From positions 124,001 to 188,000 of the forward strand of contig JAFDXO010000195.1 of the NCBI GenBank assembly GCA_018267925.1: a stretch of DNA of 64,000 nt, read 5' to 3'. Below the pieces are notes generated by a model. It searched no databases, had not been told where the DNA came from, and worked only from the letters and a program-made list of their open reading frames with translations. Position 1 is the first letter of the stretch. Each line of letters begins with the position of its first letter. Made by a program: the position numbers and the translations under genes. This document shows positions 61,662-64,000 of this stretch, piece after piece. The stretch comes from Bacteroidota bacterium (GTDB taxonomy: Bacteria > Bacteroidota > Bacteroidia > Chitinophagales > Chitinophagaceae).

Positions 61662-64000
61662 ATGAGAAGGAGAGTTTATGCTGCTGTGTGGATGTGCATG
61701 GTAATGTGTATATCATTGTTTGCACAAGCACAACCAACGGCAAATTTTACATCAAATATAGTTACCGGATGTGCGCCCATATTGGTTCAGTTTACGGATC
61801 AAAGTAGTGGTAGCCCAACTTCCTGGTATTGGGATTTAGGAAATGGTACCAATTCAACATTGCAAAACCCTTCAACAACGTATATTTCAGCAGGCATTTA
61901 TACTATTACACTAACGGTAACCAATGCGTCCGGCTCTAACACTAAAGTGATGACCAACTATATTTCAGTTGTGCCTTCGCCAATAGTAAACTTTACGGGT
62001 ACGGACACGTTTAGTTGTGCACCAAAGACTATTCAATTTACAGATTTATCTACACCCGGTGGAACCGGAACGGTGAACTATTTATGGGATTTTGGGGATG
62101 GATTTACTTCTAATTTAAAAAACCCTACGCATACTTATAATTCCAACGGAATATATAATGTTACACTTAAGGTTACCAACGCTTCCGGTTGTTCTAAAAT
62201 ATTAACTAAGTCAAATTTTATTCAGCTGATAAACAAGCCGACTGCTAATTTTTCAGCAACCAATAATAATTCATGCACCCTTCCTTTGTCTGTAACGTTT
62301 ACGAATGCTTCCAGTGGAGGTGTAAGTTATCAATGGGATTTTGGAAATGGCACTACTTCAACGGCTACAAACCCTTCATGCACCTATACTTCGGCGGGTT
62401 CATATACCGTTCGACTAATCACCACTAATGTAGCCGGCTGTTCTGATACGATGATTAAAGTAGCCTTTGTCAATATAGGATCATTAACGGCCGGATTTAC
62501 CAAAAGCACATCTACTACTTGCACAAATAATTCAGTTTCTTTTACAAATACGTCTATTCCAGGTCCCGGTGTCAGTACTTGGTATTTCGGAGATGGTACC
62601 AGCTTCACTGGAACAAATGCCAATCATGCTTATTCTACGGCAGGTACATTCACGGTAAAATTAGTTGTGAACTATAATAATTGTAGTGATTCTACTACAC
62701 AAACAATTGTAGTAAATCAAGGACCACTTACTGCTTTTTCAGCAAATAATTTAGTAGGTTGTACAGTTCCTTTTACAACACAGTTCACCAATGCAACAAC
62801 GGGCGCATCAAGCTACTTATGGATTTTTGGAGATGGCACTACGTCAACTGCAACAAGCCCCTCGCATACTTATACGGCAATGGGAGTTTATACCGTTAAA
62901 TTGATTGCTTTTGGTGCTAATGGCTGTAATGATACTTTGACTAAAACAAACTATATCAATATTACTTTACCAACTATTTCTATTTCTGCAAATCCTGCCA
63001 CAGGATGTGCACCTCTTAGTGTAAGCTTATCCGCAAATATACCTTCGGGTGTTACGATTACTAACTATAATTGGACGTTTGGAGATGGCAATTCGGGAAC
63101 AGGAGGCCCCACTATTCTACATACTTATACGTCCGGCAGCTATCAAGCAACACTGACCGTAACCACAAATTTAGGATGTACCATAACCTCGCCGCCTATA
63201 ACTATAACAGCAGGACCTCCACCTACTGCAAGTTTCACCTTTTCACCAAATCCGGTTTGTCCCAACCAAACTGTTTATTTTACAAATACCTCAACTGCCC
63301 CTCTCGGAACAATTTATCAATGGACATTTGGAGACGGAGGCACAAGCACACAAGTCAATCCAACTTATGCCTATGGTGGGGCCGGAACATATACCATTAC
63401 GCTTACTCTAAATAATAACGGATGTATTAGCACCTACACTGCAACCATTGTTGTTAGCCTCCCTAAGGCATATTACACTACTAATATACTTTGTAGCGAT
63501 AAACTAAAAGTTTATTTTACGGATGCCTCTATTGGTGCTAATTCCTATAGTTGGAATTTTGGTGATGGTGCAACTTCTACTTTGCAAAACCCTGTTCACA
63601 CCTATCCCACTTATGGCAACTATAATTGTGTATTAACTGTTACAAACAACGCCACTGGCTGCACCTCCAGTAAAATTTGGACCATTTCCCTATTTGATGT
63701 TCCAGCATTGTTTATGGCAAACGACAGTATTATCTGTAAAGGACAAACTGTAACATTCACTTCACAATCCGCACCTTCTGCAAATATTAATAGTTATATC
63801 TGGGACTTTGGTGACGGTTCTGCTCTACAAACAACTACCACAAACACCGTTTCTCACGCTTATGTTACGAACGGAAATTTTACGGTAACACTTTATGTTG
63901 TGGATACTCGGGGTTGTACTGATACGTTGATAAAAACCAACTACATTCAAGTAAACGGACCCACCGCCAACTTTAGTGGTGCACCGCTTAGTGGATGTGC
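61662..64000 (+). CDS. Large PKD-repeat secreted surface protein (3' end outside window)
   Basis: An open frame of at least 779 codons with no stop before the window end. A signal peptide ends near SLFAQAQ (~residue 24). The rest is a tandem array of nine PKD domains of about 82 residues, each with a W-x-F/L-G-D/N-G core (first at residue 57, WDLGNG; ninth at ~714, WDFGDG). They also share TxTVTL-type strands and a GC-x-P-like start in most units (VTGCAPILVQF, ATGCAPLSVS), and a tenth begins at the end. PKD arrays form extended stalks of adhesins or matrix proteins in Bacteroidota. A T9SS sorting or gliding-motility C-terminal domain is likely past the end (inference). Individual repeats differ a lot. 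Confidence 0.9.
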   Translation, partial: MRRRVYAAVWMCMVMCISLFAQAQPTANFTSNIVTGCAPILVQFTDQSSGSPTSWYWDLGNGTNSTLQNPSTTYISAGIYTITLTVTNASGSNTKVMTNYISVVPSPIVNFTGTDTFSCAPKTIQFTDLSTPGGTGTVNYLWDFGDGFTSNLKNPTHTYNSNGIYNVTLKVTNASGCSKILTKSNFIQLINKPTANFSATNNNSCTLPLSVTFTNASSGGVSYQWDFGNGTTSTATNPSCTYTSAGSYTVRLITTNVAGCSDTMIKVAFVNIGSLTAGFTKSTSTTCTNNSVSFTNTSIPGPGVSTWYFGDGTSFTGTNANHAYSTAGTFTVKLVVNYNNCSDSTTQTIVVNQGPLTAFSANNLVGCTVPFTTQFTNATTGASSYLWIFGDGTTSTATSPSHTYTAMGVYTVKLIAFGANGCNDTLTKTNYINITLPTISISANPATGCAPLSVSLSANIPSGVTITNYNWTFGDGNSGTGGPTILHTYTSGSYQATLTVTTNLGCTITSPPITITAGPPPTASFTFSPNPVCPNQTVYFTNTSTAPLGTIYQWTFGDGGTSTQVNPTYAYGGAGTYTITLTLNNNGCISTYTATIVVSLPKAYYTTNILCSDKLKVYFTDASIGANSYSWNFGDGATSTLQNPVHTYPTYGNYNCVLTVTNNATGCTSSKIWTISLFDVPALFMANDSIICKGQTVTFTSQSAPSANINSYIWDFGDGSALQTTTTNTVSHAYVTNGNFTVTLYVVDTRGCTDTLIKTNYIQVNGPTANFSGAPLSGC

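Noticed and set aside
1..64000. CRISPR arrays, tRNA/rRNA genes, integrases or transposases
   Set aside because: No regular spacer-repeat array, cloverleaf-like sequence, rRNA stretch or recombinase gene was seen on reading the intergenic regions.

Overview
The window reads as a chromosomal segment of an AT-rich member of the Bacteroidota, most likely order Chitinophagales or a near relative. Supporting signs are secreted proteins with a type IX secretion (T9SS) C-terminal sorting domain, a CarboxypepD_reg/TonB-type outer-membrane receptor, GSCFA, DUF4199, DUF4197 and DUF349 proteins, a fused 2-oxoacid dehydrogenase E1 alpha/beta, and many upstream sequences that match the Bacteroidota -7 promoter element TAnnTTTG. 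No rRNA, tRNA or CRISPR array was seen. Most of the window is ordinary core metabolism and housekeeping.

Layout. 1-7.3 kb: end of dihydroorotase, a DUF4199 membrane protein and a family 2 glycosyltransferase packed together, then an outer-membrane receptor, a DUF4197 protein and a DUF349 repeat protein. 7.5-16.6 kb: LpxD-like acyltransferase divergent from cyanophycin synthetase, a small lipoprotein, YidC divergent from a bactofilin, a GSCFA protein and ClpP. 16.9-29.5 kb: ABC-F ATPase, CpcT/CpeT-like secreted protein, ATP-type PEP carboxykinase, SMC, RidA, a lipoprotein, E1 alpha/beta fusion and a CBS protein. 29.6-34.6 kb: a secreted CarboxypepD_reg-like protein, kynurenine 3-monooxygenase overlapping recJ, then recR.

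34.7-39.9 kb is the most unusual accessory block. It is a tandem duplication of a two-gene cassette: a small cysteine-rich secreted protein followed by a ~650-residue PKD/T9SS-sorted secreted protein. The two copies span exactly the same length from stop codon to start codon (2480 bp) but differ in a patchwork manner. 40.1-47.9 kb: glycine C-acetyltransferase, a second CarboxypepD_reg-like secreted protein, ferredoxin-NADP reductase-like oxidoreductase, NUDIX hydrolase, ComEC and a TPR sensor histidine kinase.

47.9-55.3 kb looks like an acquired efflux island. A TolC / membrane-fusion / RND operon plus two small genes lies between a decayed copy of the 3' end of a fatty-acid-hydroxylase-like gene (47943-48213) and the intact gene (54638-55270). 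The two copies are in direct orientation, as expected when an element recombines into the end of a gene. 55.3-64 kb: MMPL/RND exporter, glycosyltransferase, peptide-type solute-binding lipoprotein divergent from pdxJ, and the first ~780 codons of a very large PKD-repeat surface protein that runs off the window.

Start sites were moved downstream of the longest open frame in many genes, using ATG codons, family starts and TAnnTTTG elements. All functional calls come from recognition of motifs and family resemblance by eye; no database search was run.
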